A stretch of 64,000 nt of DNA, taken from contig QOZS01000014.1 in the NCBI GenBank assembly GCA_003576705.1, positions 47,598 to 111,597 on the forward strand. Reading direction: 5' to 3'. The stretch's first letter is position 1, and the number at the start of each line of letters is the position of its first letter. Below are positions 8,373 to 16,742 of this stretch, in pieces. This DNA is from Desertibaculum subflavum (GTDB lineage Bacteria; Pseudomonadota; Alphaproteobacteria; Ferrovibrionales; Ferrovibrionaceae). A program made the translations under genes and the position numbers. The notes under the pieces were generated by a model. It searched no databases, was not told the origin of the DNA, and worked only from the letters and a program-made list of their open reading frames with translations.

Positions 8373-8387
8373 GTTGACACTGACAAC
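8373..8387. promoter_or_regulatory. TetR-type operator O1 (GTTGNCANTGNCAAC)
   Basis: GTTGACACTGACAAC is a 15-bp near-perfect palindrome and lies inside a longer symmetric run (CTATGTTG...CAACATAG, 8370-8392). It shares the pattern GTTGNCANTGNCAAC with the second site at 8405-8419. Its centre is 32 bp from that of the second site, close to three helical turns, so two regulator dimers could bind the same DNA face. It lies in the divergent region of the DUF2306 and TetR genes. Confidence 0.7.
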
Positions 8388-8404
8388 ATAGAGGGTGAAA
8401 CAAA

Positions 8405-8419
8405 GTTGTCAATGCCAAC
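8405..8419. promoter_or_regulatory. TetR-type operator O2 overlapping the tetR start
   Basis: GTTGTCAATGCCAAC follows the same pattern GTTGNCANTGNCAAC as O1. It covers both candidate start codons of the regulator (TTG at 8406 and ATG at 8412). Binding here would block transcription of the regulator gene, the usual TetR autorepression layout. Confidence 0.65.
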
Positions 8420-9029
8420 TTCCAGCCGCGCCGGGAGCCCGCGAAGGCCGCGGGGTGGCAAACCGCCGGCCCGGTATCACCACGGCGATCTGCGCAGCGC
8501 CCTGCTCGCCGCCGGGCGCGCCATGCTGGCCGAGACAGGCCCGTCGGCGCTCAGCCTGCGCGAGCTCGCGCGCCGTCTCGGCGTATCGCACAACGCGCCG
8601 TACAAGCATTTTGCGACGCGCGAAGCTCTGCTGGCGGCGTTGGCGGCGGAGGGTTTCAAGGCATTGGGGACGCGCAGCCGCGAAGCCACGGGAGGCAGCG
8701 GCGACCCGGAGGCGATGGGTCTCGCCTATATCGGCTTCGCGCTGGACGAGCCTGCCGTCTATCGCCTGATGTTCTCGGACGCCATCGACAAGGCAGCGTT
8801 CCCCGACCTGCAGGCCGCGTCGCGCGCCAGTTTCGACGGCCTGCGCGGCGCGATGGAACGGGCCGTGGGACCGGAACGGGCCGCCGCGGCGGCGGTGAGC
8901 GCCTGGGCGCTGGTGCACGGCCTGTCGCTGCTGCTGCTCGACGACCAGATTCCCGCGGCCCTGTCGGCGGGGCGGAGCAAGGTAGAAGTGGCGCGCCTGG
9001 TGCTGCGCGCCTTCGGAAGGAAGCCGTAG
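8412..9029 (+). CDS. TetR/AcrR family transcriptional regulator
   Basis: 205-residue one-component repressor. The N-terminal DNA-binding domain is clear: ARYHHGDLRSALLAAGRAMLAETG and the helix-turn-helix LSLRELARRLGVSHNAPYKHFATREALLAAL. The C-terminal ligand domain (YIGFALDEPAVYRLMFS...) resembles the WHG/TetR_C_33 type. The start is uncertain: TTG at 8406 adds two residues and is better spaced from GAGGG at 8391-8395, while the ATG at 8412 is the ordinary codon. Both sit inside operator O2. The ligand is unknown; the likely targets are itself and the divergent DUF2306 gene. Confidence 0.9.
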   Translation: MPTSSRAGSPRRPRGGKPPARYHHGDLRSALLAAGRAMLAETGPSALSLRELARRLGVSHNAPYKHFATREALLAALAAEGFKALGTRSREATGGSGDPEAMGLAYIGFALDEPAVYRLMFSDAIDKAAFPDLQAASRASFDGLRGAMERAVGPERAAAAAVSAWALVHGLSLLLLDDQIPAALSAGRSKVEVARLVLRAFGRKP

Positions 9030-9054
9030 CGCGCGGTGTCGGCCGCGGGCGGGA

Positions 9055-9330
9055 TCAGCGTTCGGCGCGGATGCAGCGCGTCATCGTGCCGGGGGTTTCC
9101 AGCATCGCGTCGCTGCTGCGCACCCAGAACACGGTCGCGGCATCGGCATATTTCGCCCCCGATGCGGCGCGAACCTGGATCAGGGTCGCGCGCTTGCCGT
9201 CGAGGTCGAGCGTCATGCGGTCGGTGCCGAAGCGAGCCACAGGCTTGCGTCCGTCTTCGCATTGATAGCCGACGCCCCCGCCGGCACAGCCGGCGAGGGC
9301 GAAGAGGATCAGCGCGCCCCCCCGCCGCAC
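9055..9330 (-). CDS. MliC-like lipoprotein (C-type lysozyme inhibitor family)
   Basis: 91-residue lipoprotein. The signal ends at a lipobox (ALAGC), so Cys 15 would be lipidated. The mature part follows the MliC pattern: YQCEDGRKPVARF, then ASGAKYAD, then TVFWVRSSDAMLE, then a final Cys (MTRCIRAER) that could pair with the first. MliC proteins block the active site of C-type lysozymes from the periplasmic side. It starts 25 bp before the ahcY stop side and lies downstream of ahcY on the same strand. Confidence 0.75.
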   Translation of the reverse strand: MRRGGALILFALAGCAGGGVGYQCEDGRKPVARFGTDRMTLDLDGKRATLIQVRAASGAKYADAATVFWVRSSDAMLETPGTMTRCIRAER

Positions 9331-9355
9331 CGGCCGCCCCCCCGACGACCGGCGT

Positions 9356-10648
9356 CTAGTAGCGATAGGGTTCGGGCTTGTAGGGACCGGCCGGCGCCAC
9401 GCCGATATAGCTCGCCTGCTTCTCGGTCAGCTTGGTCAGCTTGACGCCGAGCTTGTCGAGATGCAGCGCCGCGACCTTCTCGTCGAGCTGCTTCGGGAGC
9501 GTGTAGACCTTGCGCTCATAGGCCTTGTGATTGTTCCACAGCTCGATCTGGGCGAGCGTCTGGTTGGTGAACGAGGCGCTCATCACGAAGGACGGGTGGC
9601 CGGTGCCGCAGCCGAGATTCACCAGCCGGCCCTCGGCCAGCACGATCAGCCGCTTGCCGTCCGGGAACTCGACCTCGTCGACCTGCGGCTTGACGTTGTG
9701 CCAGCGGTAGTTCCGCATCGCCGCGATCTGGATCTCGGAATCGAAGTGGCCGATATTGCAGACGATGGCGCGGTGCTTCATGGCGCGCAGATGGTCGATG
9801 GTGATGACGTCGACATTGCCGGTGGCAGTGACGAAGATGTCGCCGATCGGCGCCGCCTCTTCCATCGTCGTCACCTGATAGCCTTCCATCGCCGCCTGCA
9901 GGGCGCAGATCGGATCGATCTCGGTCACCATCACGCGGGCGCCCTGGCTGCGCAGCGAGGCGGCCGAACCCTTGCCGACATCGCCATAGCCGGCGACGAC
10001 GGCGACCTTGCCCGCCATCATCACGTCGGTCGCGCGCTTGATGCCGTCGACCAGGCTCTCGCGGCAGCCATAGAGGTTGTCGAATTTCGACTTGGTGACG
10101 CTGTCGTTGACGTTGATCGCCGGCACCAGGAGCTTGCCGTCGCGCGCCATCTCGTAGAGCCGGTGCACGCCGGTCGTGGTCTCCTCCGAGATGCCGCGCA
10201 CGTCCTTCATCAGGTCGGCATGCTTCTCGTGCATCACCTGGGTGAGGTCGCCGCCATCATCCAGGATCATGTTCGGGATCCAGCCGTCCGGGCCCTTGAC
10301 GGTCTGGTCGATGCACCACCAGAACTCTTCCTCGCTCTCGCCCTTCCAGGCGAACACGGGAATGCCCGCCGCGGCGACTGCCGAGGCCGCCTGGTCCTGG
10401 GTCGAGAAGATGTTGCAGGACGACCAGCGCACGGTGGCGCCGAGCGCGGTCAAGGTCTCGATCAGCACCGCGGTCTGGATCGTCATGTGCAGGCAGCCGG
10501 CGATGCGGGCGCCCTTCAGCGGCTTCGACTTGCCGAATTCCTCGCGCAGGGCCATCAGGCCGGGCATCTCGGTCTCGGCGATGGCGATCTCCTTGCGGCC
10601 CCAATCGGCGAGCGAGATGTCCTTGACCTTGTAGTCCTGCGCAGCCAT
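9356..10648 (-). CDS. ahcY: adenosylhomocysteinase (S-adenosyl-L-homocysteine hydrolase)
   Basis: Splits S-adenosylhomocysteine into homocysteine and adenosine, clearing the product that inhibits methyltransferases. The 430-residue protein has the substrate segment [16 protein letters not shown], the NAD-binding loop [28 protein letters not shown] and the conserved C-terminal end KPEPYRY. The frame is open from 10696, but the ATG at 10648 has AAGGAG just upstream and matches the family start. The AT-rich palindrome 64-85 bp upstream suggests control by a SAH or SAM responsive repressor. Confidence 0.96.
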   Translation of the reverse strand: MAAQDYKVKDISLADWGRKEIAIAETEMPGLMALREEFGKSKPLKGARIAGCLHMTIQTAVLIETLTALGATVRWSSCNIFSTQDQAASAVAAAGIPVFAWKGESEEEFWWCIDQTVKGPDGWIPNMILDDGGDLTQVMHEKHADLMKDVRGISEETTTGVHRLYEMARDGKLLVPAINVNDSVTKSKFDNLYGCRESLVDGIKRATDVMMAGKVAVVAGYGDVGKGSAASLRSQGARVMVTEIDPICALQAAMEGYQVTTMEEAAPIGDIFVTATGNVDVITIDHLRAMKHRAIVCNIGHFDSEIQIAAMRNYRWHNVKPQVDEVEFPDGKRLIVLAEGRLVNLGCGTGHPSFVMSASFTNQTLAQIELWNNHKAYERKVYTLPKQLDEKVAALHLDKLGVKLTKLTEKQASYIGVAPAGPYKPEPYRY

Positions 10649-10711
10649 GGCGGGCTCCTTGAAATCGGGATGGCAAACTTTTATCAGCGACAGCATTAAT
10701 CCGCAATGCTA

Positions 10712-10733
10712 AATATAAGCATATCTTTATATT
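10712..10733. promoter_or_regulatory. 22-bp palindrome AATATAA-N8-TTATATT upstream of ahcY
   Basis: The 22-bp element has perfect 7-bp outer arms and a symmetric ATAT centre (mismatches only at positions 8, 9, 14 and 15). It is strikingly AT-rich in a GC-rich genome. It resembles the ATATAAAGATATCTTTATAT-type sites that comparative studies assign to SahR, an ArsR-family regulator of the SAM cycle. No ArsR gene is seen in this window, so the match is to remembered motif shape, not to a local regulator. Confidence 0.6.
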
Positions 10734-10791
10734 GCATTTTGAGAGAAGCAGGCTCGTCGCGCTTCGCGGCTGGGGGCGGTAAGGTCCGCGC

Positions 10792-11814
10792 ATGAATCGG
10801 AAAGAGCGACGCGGTGGCAGAAAAACCGACGGCGGCGGCCGGCCCGGCCCGGCGGCCCCTCGCTCGGTAGCCGATCTGCTGCTGCCCAGGGCCGCGCCGT
10901 CGCCGCTGTCCGTGACGCCGGCACATCTGGCCGCCGGCGACCCCGTGGCCGCTGCCTTCGCCCGGCTCAAACGCGACGAGGCGCAATCGGCAGGGATCGC
11001 AGCGGCCGAGCAGCGGGCGAAGGCCGCGCCGCAGGATGCCGGCGCCTGGCTCAAGCTCGGCACCTTGTTGGCCAGGGCCGGACGCAAGGCGGCAGCGCTG
11101 GAGGCCTTCCACCGCTGCCTCGCCCTCGCGCCGGAGCGCGACGAGGTGCGGCATCTGATTGCCGCGTTGGGCGGCGGCGCGGCGCCGGCACGGGCCTCCG
11201 ACGCCTATGTCGCCAACGTGTTCGACGGCATGGCCGAGCGGTTCGACGAGACGCTGGTCACCTTCCTCGACTATCGCGCGCCGATGCTTCTGGCCGAACT
11301 CGCAAAGCGCCGGCTCGGCGACCGCCGCATGCTCGACATCGTCGATCTCGGCTGCGGCACCGGCCTGATGGCGCCGTATCTCCGGCCGCGCGCGCGACAG
11401 CTTGTCGGCATCGACCTTTCCGGCGAGATGCTGAAGCGCGCCGCCGCGCGCGGCAGCTATGACGCCCTGCACCAGGCGGAGATCGGCACCTGGCTCGGCG
11501 CTCACCCCACTGCTTTCGATCTGGCCGTCGCGGCCGACGTGTTCTGCTATTTCGGCGAGCTGGACGCCGTGCTGGCGGCCGTGGCGAGCGCCCTGAAGCC
11601 CGGCGGGTTGCTGCTCTTCACCGTCGAAATGAAGGCCGGCGACGGCTGGTCCCTCGCCGCCTCGGGCCGCTACACGCATACGGAAGGCTATCTGCGCCGC
11701 GCCGCCGCGGGCGCCCATCTCGGCGTGTGCGAACTGGAAGCGGTGTCGTTGCGCACCGAGAACGGCGCGGCGGTCGAGGGCTATGCGGTGGCGCTCGCCG
11801 CCGGCCGACGCTAG
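10792..11814 (+). CDS. TPR-containing class I SAM-dependent methyltransferase
   Basis: 340 residues. A basic N-terminus is followed by a TPR-like helical pair near residues 80-130 (AWLKLGTLLARAGRKAAALEAFHRCLALAPE) and then a class I methyltransferase fold. Motif I is IVDLGCGTGLMAPYL, the acidic post-I residue is in LVGIDLSGEM, and the strand LKPGGLLLFTVE is motif IV-like. The substrate is unknown; the layout resembles proteins annotated as TPR methyltransferases that act on small molecules or quinone-like acceptors. It is divergent from ahcY, which removes the product of all such reactions. Confidence 0.85.
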   Translation: MNRKERRGGRKTDGGGRPGPAAPRSVADLLLPRAAPSPLSVTPAHLAAGDPVAAAFARLKRDEAQSAGIAAAEQRAKAAPQDAGAWLKLGTLLARAGRKAAALEAFHRCLALAPERDEVRHLIAALGGGAAPARASDAYVANVFDGMAERFDETLVTFLDYRAPMLLAELAKRRLGDRRMLDIVDLGCGTGLMAPYLRPRARQLVGIDLSGEMLKRAAARGSYDALHQAEIGTWLGAHPTAFDLAVAADVFCYFGELDAVLAAVASALKPGGLLLFTVEMKAGDGWSLAASGRYTHTEGYLRRAAAGAHLGVCELEAVSLRTENGAAVEGYAVALAAGRR

Positions 11815-12326
11815 AGCCGCGGCGCCCGGGCGACCAGCAGGCCGCGGCGGCCGGTGGGCAGCACCACACGATCGACGATGGCACGCTCCAGCGTGGTCGG
11901 ACGCTCGAGGCTGATCAGGGCGCAATGCCCGTAGGCGGCGGCGACGGCATAGACGGCGCGCAGCAGATCGACCTCGATCGGCAGGTCGGCGATGTCGAGG
12001 GCCCCTGCGCCATCCGCACCGTCACCGACCGCGACGATCTGGCCACCGTCGCGGCGCGGATAGCCGACCAGGCGAAAGCTCGGATCGATGAAGACCAGTT
12101 CGCCGCTCGGCGGCACCGGTGGTGCGCTGTCGGGCCTGCCCCCCGCCGACCAGCGCGCCTGCACGGCGCGCAGCGCGGCGCTGGGCAGGCTGTCGATCGC
12201 GGGATCCCAGGTGATATTCGGGCGTGGCACGCCGGCGCGGTCGAACCGCCGCAGCAGGTATTCCAGGCAGGGCAGATCGCTGCCGCGGGGCCGCAGAGCC
12301 TGTGAGGGCAAAGGAAGGCTTGCCAT
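11811..12326 (-). CDS. hypothetical protein
   Basis: 171-residue soluble protein, not recognised. It has short segments such as DLPCLEYLLRRFDRAGVPRP, LVFIDPSFRLVGYPRRDG and IDRVVLPTG-like VDRVVLPTGRRG. The overall size and the alternating strand-helix pattern could fit a small PAS-like sensor of the kind common in Rhodospirillales, but I see no decisive motif. Its stop overlaps the convergent methyltransferase stop by 4 bp. It is divergent from the hybrid kinase, with a 6-bp inverted repeat (ATTCAC-N9-GTGAAT, 12355-12375) between them. Confidence 0.6.
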   Translation of the reverse strand: MASLPLPSQALRPRGSDLPCLEYLLRRFDRAGVPRPNITWDPAIDSLPSAALRAVQARWSAGGRPDSAPPVPPSGELVFIDPSFRLVGYPRRDGGQIVAVGDGADGAGALDIADLPIEVDLLRAVYAVAAAYGHCALISLERPTTLERAIVDRVVLPTGRRGLLVARAPRL

Positions 12327-12509
12327 GTGGGTCGAACCTCCGGCCGCTGGCCGTATTCACGCCGATAGGGTGAATGTGCGGGCAACCATGCGCCTTTCCG
12401 ATCGGCTTGGAAATTCGGCCAGATCGGCTCGGCTGGCTGCGTGGCCAACCTAGGTCGGATGGCCTAGGCTGTGCGGCCTGCTTCCGGGGCGGGACCGACA
12501 GGCCGGAGA

Positions 12510-14297
12510 ATGCCGAAGAGCCCGACAACGGATATCGGTTCGCGCTTGCCGAGCCTACGCATGCCCACCGCGCTGATCGCCGCGGCAATGTGCCTTGTCG
12601 CCGTGGTCATCGCCGTGCTCGCAGCCCACACGCTGCTGGATGAGGGCGACGCCGCCCACCGCGCGCGCGATCTCGTGGCAATGGGGCTGGCGGGCGCCGG
12701 CATGGCTCTCTCGATCATGGCCATCGTCCTGCTGATCCGGTCGCATCGCCGGGCGCGCGTGGGCGAGCGGGAAGCGGAAGAGATCAACGCGCGGCTGCGG
12801 CTGTTGGCCGACACGCTGCCGGGCCTCGTCTCCTATCTGGATACCGAGGTGCGCTACCGGTTCATGAACAGCCGCTACCGCGACTGGTTCGACATCGATC
12901 CGGATGACTTCCTGGGCAGGACGCCGGAGGAGGTGGCGGGTCCCGCCGCGGGCGCCCTGTTCCGCGGCTGGGTCACCACGGCCCTGACCGGCGAGCCGGT
13001 CAGCACCGAGAACGTGGCGCCGTTCGAGCGCGGGCCGCCGCGGCCGGTGCGTTGCTATCTCGTGCCGGATCGCGACGGCAACGGCCGGGTGCGCGGCGTC
13101 GTCTCGCTCACCATCGACGTCACCCGCGAGCACGAGACGATGCGCGCGCTGGAGGAGGCGCGCGACCAGGCGGTCGAGGCCTCGCGCGCCAAGTCGCGCT
13201 TCCTCGCCGCCGCCAGCCACGACCTGCGCCAGCCGCTCTATGCGCTGACGCTGTTCGCCAGCGCCCTGGAACGCCGGCTGAAGCAGGCCGACGCCGCCGA
13301 CCTGGTGCGCAACATCCAGCAGGCGGCCCGCAGCATGCAGTCGATGTTCAACTCGCTGCTCGACATCTCCAAGCTCGATGCCGGCGTGACCATGCCGCGC
13401 GTCACGACCTTTCCGGCGGCGGAGGTATTGCGCAAGCTGGAGGCGGAGTTCCGCGGCCGCGCCGAGGCCCGCGGCCTCGCGTTCCGCTTCGTGCCGTCGG
13501 CCGTGCCGGTGCGGAGTGACCCGGAGCTGCTCGAAAGCATCCTGCGCAACCTGCTCTCCAATGCGGTCAAGTTCACGGCGAGCGGCCGCGTCCTGCTCGG
13601 CTGCCGCCGCGCCGGCACGCGGCTGCGCATCGAGGTGCATGATAGCGGGCCCGGCATTCCGCCGGAGCAGATGCCGCGCCTGTTCCAGGAATTCGCGCAA
13701 GGCCAGACCCAGAAGCTGAGCGGCGAGACCGGGCTCGGCCTCGGCCTCGCCATCGTGCAGCGGCTGGCGCGCCTGCTGGGTCATGAAGTGGCGGCCCGCT
13801 CGATGCCGGGCCGCGGCGCCACCTTCACCGTTGCCGTGCCGATGGCCGCCCCGGTCGACGCCAGGCCGGCCGACGCGGCGCCGGCCGGCCCCGATCCGGC
13901 CGGGGCGGTCGATCTTGCCGGCCGCCACGTGCTGGTGGTGGAGGACGAGCCGGAAGTGCGGGCGGCGCTGGCCCGCCTGCTCGGCGATTGGGGTATGCGG
14001 GTCAGCGAGGCCGGTGACGCCGACGGCGCCGCGGCGGCACTGTCGAAGGGGACACCTCCCGACCTCGTCCTGGCCGACTACAACCTGGGCAGCGGGCCGA
14101 ACGGCCTCGACGTGGTGCGGCGGATCGAGCGGCAGGTCGGCCGGCGGGTGCCGGCGCTGGTGGTCACCGGCGCGACCGGGCCGGAAACGCTGGTCACGCT
14201 GAAGGCGAGCGGCATTCCCTGGGCGACCAAGCCTCTCGAGCCTGCGACGCTCAAGGCGCGCATCGGTGCCGCGATGTATCGCGCCGCCGCCGAATGA
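12510..14297 (+). CDS. hybrid sensor histidine kinase with PAS and C-terminal receiver
   Basis: Membrane-bound hybrid kinase of 595 residues. Two hydrophobic helices lie at about residues 20-40 and 55-78, followed by a PAS domain (LLADTLPGLVSYLDTEVRYRF). The HisKA box is AASHDLRQPLYAL with the phospho-acceptor His. The ATPase motifs are N-box LRNLLSNAVKF, G1 DSGPGIP and G2 GLGLGLAIV. The C-terminal receiver has the acidic pair VVEDEPEV, phospho-acceptor Asp in LVLADYNLG and the conserved Lys in WATKPLEP. The start is uncertain: GTG at 12471 and ATG at 12561 are alternatives. It converges with the NarL-type regulator, its probable partner. Confidence 0.92.
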   Translation: MPKSPTTDIGSRLPSLRMPTALIAAAMCLVAVVIAVLAAHTLLDEGDAAHRARDLVAMGLAGAGMALSIMAIVLLIRSHRRARVGEREAEEINARLRLLADTLPGLVSYLDTEVRYRFMNSRYRDWFDIDPDDFLGRTPEEVAGPAAGALFRGWVTTALTGEPVSTENVAPFERGPPRPVRCYLVPDRDGNGRVRGVVSLTIDVTREHETMRALEEARDQAVEASRAKSRFLAAASHDLRQPLYALTLFASALERRLKQADAADLVRNIQQAARSMQSMFNSLLDISKLDAGVTMPRVTTFPAAEVLRKLEAEFRGRAEARGLAFRFVPSAVPVRSDPELLESILRNLLSNAVKFTASGRVLLGCRRAGTRLRIEVHDSGPGIPPEQMPRLFQEFAQGQTQKLSGETGLGLGLAIVQRLARLLGHEVAARSMPGRGATFTVAVPMAAPVDARPADAAPAGPDPAGAVDLAGRHVLVVEDEPEVRAALARLLGDWGMRVSEAGDADGAAAALSKGTPPDLVLADYNLGSGPNGLDVVRRIERQVGRRVPALVVTGATGPETLVTLKASGIPWATKPLEPATLKARIGAAMYRAAAE

Positions 14298-14321
14298 CCT
14301 CGCGGCCGCAGCCGCCGGATC

Positions 14322-15002
14322 TCAGATGCCGAACTTGGCGGCGGCGATCGCCGCTTCGGTGCGGTTGCGCACGCCGAGCAGGCGGAAGATCGCCGCCAGA
14401 TGGATCTTCACCGTGCCTTCGGCGAGATCGAGCGAGCGGGCGATCTCCTTGGTGGAGCGGCCCTGTGACAGCTCGCGCAGCACGTCGCGCTGGCGCGGCG
14501 TCAGGCGGCTGAGATCGGTGTCGCCCGGCGGTCTGGACGGCATCGGCAGATCGACCAGGTCGTCGCCGCCTTCGGGCGGCACGGTCGCGATATCGGGCGG
14601 CACGTAGACGCCGCCGCTCATCACCAGGCGCAGCGCCGCCGTCAGCTCCTCGATCGACAGCCGCTTGGGCACATAGCCATGCGCCCCGGCGCCCAGCGCG
14701 TCCAGGATCTCGTCGCGGCCGGTAAAGCCCGAGACGACCACGACCTTGGCGGTCGGATAGGCCTGCCGGACCGAGCGGATGCTGGCCCCGCCCGCCATGC
14801 CCGGCATCTTGAGATCGACCAGGATGAGATCGACCTGCTTCATCGACGCGGCACGGTCGAGCGCGGTATCGAAATCTTCCGCCTCGACGATCTCGGCGAC
14901 CTTCAACTCGTCTTCCAGCAGGAGCCGCAGGCCCTGCCGGAACATCTGATGGTCGTCCGCAATCACGATCGACACCGATTTCCGCTGACCATTGGTCGCC
15001 AT
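14322..15002 (-). CDS. NarL/FixJ-type response regulator
   Basis: 226 residues. The N-terminal receiver has IVIADDHQMFRQGL (acidic pocket), phospho-acceptor Asp in LILVDLKMPGM, the Thr/Ser switch in VVVVSGF and Lys in HGYVPKRLS. The C-terminal LuxR-type helix-turn-helix is LTPRQRDVLRELSQGRSTKEIARSL followed by GTVKIHLAAIFRLLGVRNR. It lies convergent to the hybrid kinase with 24 bp between stops. The kinase has its own receiver, so phosphate may reach this regulator directly from its His or be drained by the receiver. Targets are unknown. Confidence 0.93.
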   Translation of the reverse strand: MATNGQRKSVSIVIADDHQMFRQGLRLLLEDELKVAEIVEAEDFDTALDRAASMKQVDLILVDLKMPGMAGGASIRSVRQAYPTAKVVVVSGFTGRDEILDALGAGAHGYVPKRLSIEELTAALRLVMSGGVYVPPDIATVPPEGGDDLVDLPMPSRPPGDTDLSRLTPRQRDVLRELSQGRSTKEIARSLDLAEGTVKIHLAAIFRLLGVRNRTEAAIAAAKFGI

Positions 15003-15184
15003 GCACCACCCCCGTACGGAACACCCGGTTCCGCGGTCGAACGCGTTACCACTCCCCCTCGCTCGGCGCCGGACCTGACACCGGTTGCCGAAATGCTAGC
15101 CTTTCCAATGCGCTGTGCAAGCCCAGGTAGCCATGCCCGGGCCGAAACGCCGCAACCGCCATCACACATCCGCGACAGAGGCGG

Positions 15185-16036
15185 TCAGTTGCCGCGCCGG
15201 TTGGCCTGGACCAGACGATACATGCCTTCGATGTTCAGCTGGAACATCTGCTGATAGCCGGCCCAGCCCTCGTATTTCGGCAGCTTGATCGTCTGCTTCA
15301 TCTCGTCGAGCGACTTGCCTTCCCGGGCGAGTGACAGCACGGCCTGGCGCAGGTCTTCCAGATATTCGCGGAACTGGTTCACGTGCTCCTTGCGGCCGAG
15401 CGGGCCGTGCCCGGGCGCCAGGATGTCGAAATCCATCGCCTCGACCCGCCGGAGGGATTCGATCCAGTCCGGCACATAGGCGTCGGGGAAGTCGCGGAAC
15501 GCCACCGCGTTCACCGGGATGAAATCGACGGCGAACAGCAGCCGCTCCTTCGGGAAGCGCATGACGATCGAATTGTCGGAGTGATTGCGCCCGACATGGG
15601 TGAGCTCGAGCTCGGTGCCGCCGAGCACGATCGTCATCCGCTCGGTGAAGGTCACCTGCGGCACCGCGGTCGGCCGCTTCTCGCCCAGGATCGCCGCCTT
15701 GGCTTTGGCATGCGCCACCACGATGGCGGTGTCGGCGAAGACATGGCCGCCGGAGCTGTGGTCGGCATGGTCGTGGCTGTAGATCAGATACTTGACCGGC
15801 TTGTCGAAGCGCGATTTCAGCTCCGCCTTGAGCCAGGTCGCCGCATCGGCGTTGATCGGATCGGTCGCGATGATGCCGTCCGGCGTGACGGCGAAGACCG
15901 AGTAGTGGTTGTTGTTGCGGAACCGGTAGATCTCGCCGGCGATCTTGCTGATCTCGCGCACCGGCGGCGTTGCCTGCGCCGCCGCCTCCGCGCCCGCCAT
16001 CACGATTGCGAGCAACACCAGCCACAACGCGCGCAT
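15185..16036 (-). CDS. exported metallo-beta-lactamase-fold hydrolase
   Basis: 283 residues from the ATG at 16036 (GGGAGGC upstream). The signal peptide MRALWLVLLAIVMAGAEAAAQA sends it to the periplasm. The dinuclear zinc motif is SHDHADHSSGG, with further ligands in HVGRNHSDNS, VDFIPVN and APGHGPLG, so the active site looks complete. It is close to the group of secreted MBL proteins often seen near quinoprotein systems, but no such genes are adjacent. The frame continues upstream to 16105 without a better start. The substrate is unknown. Confidence 0.87.
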   Translation of the reverse strand: MRALWLVLLAIVMAGAEAAAQATPPVREISKIAGEIYRFRNNNHYSVFAVTPDGIIATDPINADAATWLKAELKSRFDKPVKYLIYSHDHADHSSGGHVFADTAIVVAHAKAKAAILGEKRPTAVPQVTFTERMTIVLGGTELELTHVGRNHSDNSIVMRFPKERLLFAVDFIPVNAVAFRDFPDAYVPDWIESLRRVEAMDFDILAPGHGPLGRKEHVNQFREYLEDLRQAVLSLAREGKSLDEMKQTIKLPKYEGWAGYQQMFQLNIEGMYRLVQANRRGN

Positions 16037-16169
16037 GTCGTGCCTCCCCCGAGAATGCATCTCCCGGCCCGACTCTGGCGACCGGCGCGGCGCCGGTTCT
16101 GTCACATCCGCGTGAGACGGGCTGCTATCGTCGCGCCGGCGGCAGCAAGACTGTTCGAGGAAACGACCG

Positions 16170-16727
16170 ATGGCGCGCGTCCCCTATCTCACCCCCGACG
16201 ACCTGAAGCCCGAGGACCGCGACCTGCTGGCGCGGCCGATCGCGCTGGCCCGTGCTCTGGCCAATGCGCCGGGCGCGGCGCGCGCCTTCCATGGCGTGGG
16301 CCATTGGATACGCTATGACAGCGGGCTCGATCCGCGCCTGCGCGAGCTCGCCATCCTGCAGGTCGGCTATCTCGCCCGCAGCCCCTATGAGTGGAGCCAC
16401 CACGTCAAGATCGGTTTCGATTTCGGTGTCAGCGAGGCCGATGTCCGGGCCTTGATGGCGGAAAGCGAAGGCCGGCCGAACGATCTGGAGCCGCTGGCGC
16501 GCCTGGTGCTGCGCGGCGCGCGCGAGATCGCCGACGAAGGCGGCATGCGCGCGGAAACTTTCAGCGCGATCGAGGCGGCGATCGGCCGGCAGAACACCGT
16601 GGAACTGGTGATCGTGGCGGCGTTCTATGCGGCGGTCGTGCGCGTGCTGGCGAGCCTTGCCATCGATGTCGAGCCGGAATACCAGCCCTATCTCGACAAG
16701 TTCCCGCTGCCTTCCGCCGCGCCTTGA
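16170..16727 (+). CDS. carboxymuconolactone decarboxylase family protein
   Basis: 185-residue all-helical CMD/AhpD-like protein. Visible family segments are RLRELAILQVGYLARSPYEWSHHVKIGFDFGVSE and the C-terminal helix VELVIVAAFYAAVVRVL. It has the EWxxH part of the CMD signature but no CxxC pair, so a peroxiredoxin-partner (AhpD) redox role is unlikely. The substrate cannot be read from the sequence. It is divergent from the MBL-fold hydrolase. Confidence 0.85.
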   Translation: MARVPYLTPDDLKPEDRDLLARPIALARALANAPGAARAFHGVGHWIRYDSGLDPRLRELAILQVGYLARSPYEWSHHVKIGFDFGVSEADVRALMAESEGRPNDLEPLARLVLRGAREIADEGGMRAETFSAIEAAIGRQNTVELVIVAAFYAAVVRVLASLAIDVEPEYQPYLDKFPLPSAAP

Positions 16728-16742
16728 GCGCGGCGGCGGCGA

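Noticed and set aside
10649..10711. SAH riboswitch upstream of ahcY
   Set aside because: The ~150-bp leader lacks the GC-rich multi-helix pattern of SAH riboswitches as I know it; the AT-rich palindrome explains regulation better.
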